DNA from: Roseobacter sp. MH60115
GTDB taxonomy: Bacteria; Pseudomonadota; Alphaproteobacteria; Rhodobacterales; Rhodobacteraceae
DNA: 64,000 nt
Direction of reading: 5' to 3'
Assembly: GCF_015644665.1 (NCBI RefSeq)
Contig: NZ_JADOBQ010000001.1
Coordinates: forward strand, 1,154,224-1,218,223
Of this stretch, positions 62,857-64,000 are shown piece by piece. The notes under the pieces were generated by a model. That model ran no database searches. It worked only from the letters and a program-made list of their open reading frames with translations, and was not told where the DNA came from. Within the stretch, counting starts at the first letter, position 1; each line of letters begins with the position of its first letter. Made by a program: the position numbers and the translations under genes.

Positions 62857-63974
62857 GTTGCTTCGGACATGCCGACCAAGACGTGCCGCAGGTTTGCATC
62901 GATAATGATTTCGGGCCCGCATACCTCACGGCGCTGCTGGAACCATTGCCAGTTCTCTGAAAGCCGCCCGATCTCGTCAACGAGGTACAGATAGGGTCGC
63001 GGATTGTCTTGCCACCAATGGGGCAGCAGCATCGAAAAGGAGAGGTTTTGAGACCTCAACCGATACGGGTTAATGCGGTCCACCGATCCAATTGCGTTTG
63101 GCAAAGCCTGCCGCAACGCATCAAGTATCAGGTCCCCGTCTAGAGATTTGCAGAAGTTGAGTACATCAAACGACTCGAGACTTGCTCCTAAACCCGTTGC
63201 AATCAGATGTTGAACCATCTCGTCGGCGATGGGCCTGAGGTCGGTGTCGACCTGTCCACCCCAAGTGGTCCAGAAAAGGGCATCCGCTTCTTCCTGCCCA
63301 ATAAAGCGTGAAGGACCAGACACGCTTTCCCAATGCGCAGCCTCTGCTGACGGCAGGTAGTAATTCTGCAGCCCAATGGCTCGAGCTCGCAAACAGTAAT
63401 CAAGATCTTCGTTGTGATTGAAGTAGCGCTCGTCCAGAAAACCGACCGCATCCCGCGTCTGACGACCAAAGGCGTGGATGGCTCCTGTGACTACTTGGCA
63501 AGCGCGCACTTTGTTGCAGAGGCTGTGGTTTGGCTGTTGCCCCAAGAACACGTGCCGTCGAGAATGTCGGCCAAAAGCCATGCCGGCGTGTTGGATCAAC
63601 CCGCTATCCGGTGCGGTCAGTTTGGCTCCAACCACACCGACCCTGGAATTCTTGTTCAGAAAATCCAACAGGGCATGTAAGCAATCCGACTGTAAGACAA
63701 GGTCCGAATTGAGAACAAAAAGCACATCACCTTTGGCAACTTGCAGCCCTCTGTTAACTGTGGCCGCATAGCCCCTGTTTTCAGTATTTCGCAACATGGT
63801 CAGCTGGTTATCTGCTAGACCGGAAGGCAAACAGGACATGACTGGTTCAGCAGAGCAATCGTCAACGAGAATAACTTCGCATCCTGCCTCTGGCCGTGCC
63901 TTTTCGAGGGATGCGTAGAACTCCGGCAGGAAGTCCATGCCGTTAAAAATTGGCACAATAACGGAGCAAAGCAC
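62853..63974 (-). CDS. Glycosyltransferase family 2 protein
   Basis: A 373-aa GT-A fold enzyme starting with GTG. The N-terminus is the classical MLCSVIVPIFNGMDFLPE. The nucleotide-sugar site includes VILVDDCSAE and the metal-binding LNSDLVLQSD, and the acceptor region shows ERYFNHNEDLDYCLRAR. It adds a sugar to a surface polysaccharide or similar acceptor; rhamnosyltransferase-like members look like this. Its stop overlaps the STAND stop by 3 bases. The 21-bp inverted repeat lies 5 bases before its GTG, so its promoter may be switched with that of the STAND gene. Confidence 0.9.
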   Translation of the reverse strand: MLCSVIVPIFNGMDFLPEFYASLEKARPEAGCEVILVDDCSAEPVMSCLPSGLADNQLTMLRNTENRGYAATVNRGLQVAKGDVLFVLNSDLVLQSDCLHALLDFLNKNSRVGVVGAKLTAPDSGLIQHAGMAFGRHSRRHVFLGQQPNHSLCNKVRACQVVTGAIHAFGRQTRDAVGFLDERYFNHNEDLDYCLRARAIGLQNYYLPSAEAAHWESVSGPSRFIGQEEADALFWTTWGGQVDTDLRPIADEMVQHLIATGLGASLESFDVLNFCKSLDGDLILDALRQALPNAIGSVDRINPYRLRSQNLSFSMLLPHWWQDNPRPYLYLVDEIGRLSENWQWFQQRREVCGPEIIIDANLRHVLVGMSEAT

Positions 63975-63979
63975 GGTAG

Positions 63980-64000
63980 ATAATTCTCGGTTATCGTTAC
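63980..64000 (-). repeat. Right copy of 21-bp inverted repeat
   Basis: Exact reverse complement of 59185-59205, ending at the window edge, so the repeat may be longer. It lies immediately upstream of the GTG start of the glycosyltransferase gene on the reverse strand. Confidence 0.85.

Noticed and set aside
1..64000. CRISPR array, tRNA or rRNA
   Set aside because: No regularly spaced direct repeats and no cloverleaf or rRNA core pattern seen on reading through; the island edge is not next to a visible tRNA.

Overview
The window looks like a chromosomal or large-replicon segment of an alphaproteobacterium, most likely of the Rhodobacteraceae/Roseobacter group. The reasons are a moderately high GC content, BenE and dimethylglycine-dehydrogenase-like genes, an Atu4866-type protein, a DUF736 relic, and dense metabolic genes paired with divergent regulators. 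This assignment is inferred from protein style, not from a search. I saw no rRNA, tRNA or CRISPR array.

Positions 1-23.9 kb are ordinary accessory metabolism. They hold the 3' end of a CaiB/BaiF-type CoA-transferase; AraC regulator + SDR + three small secreted or envelope proteins; Rrf2 regulator + DHA2-type MFS exporter + methyltransferase; a lambda-lysozyme-like exported protein; a Tat-exported isochorismatase-fold hydrolase with its divergent AraC regulator; a CGNR protein; an exported Asp-nucleophile alpha/beta hydrolase with an AzoR-like reductase; a reverse-strand block for methylated amines or polyamines (811-aa FAD/GcvT fusion, NTF2-like protein, gamma-glutamylputrescine-oxidase-like enzyme, XRE-cupin regulator, cupin, BenE transporter); and a LysR/aldo-keto reductase pair.

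Positions 23.4-24.9 kb are a scar of decayed pieces: a truncated membrane protein, a DUF736 protein that has lost its normal end, and the last 70 codons of an ScpB-like gene. DUF736 and ScpB-like genes are typical cargo of alphaproteobacterial integrative elements, so this probably marks one edge of an island.

Positions 25.0-53.95 kb are the most unusual part: about 29 kb, all on the plus strand, with many overlapping stop/start junctions. In order it encodes a 3324-aa Tat-exported protein, a translationally coupled 2179-aa protein, a secreted 272-aa protein, an EndoU/XendoU-like ribonuclease fused to a lamin-tail-like domain, a subtilase, an MBL-fold hydrolase, a secreted DUF4403-like (TULIP-type) protein, two membrane proteins, an LCAT-like lipase broken by one base in a G-run at its nucleophile elbow, a trypsin-like protease and a 79-aa protein. 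Exported or membrane parts are combined with apparently cytosolic nuclease, protease and hydrolase parts. I recognise no described system with this composition; a conflict, toxin or defence role is an inference.

Positions 54.2-64.0 kb look like a defence/mobility module. It has a nuclease with two PD-(D/E)XK-like motifs coupled to a polytopic membrane protein, a complete tyrosine recombinase beside a 15-7-15 inverted repeat shaped like a recombination core, and a REase-STAND NTPase facing a family 2 glycosyltransferase. The last two genes are bracketed by an exact 21-bp inverted repeat just upstream of both start codons, which suggests an invertible segment.
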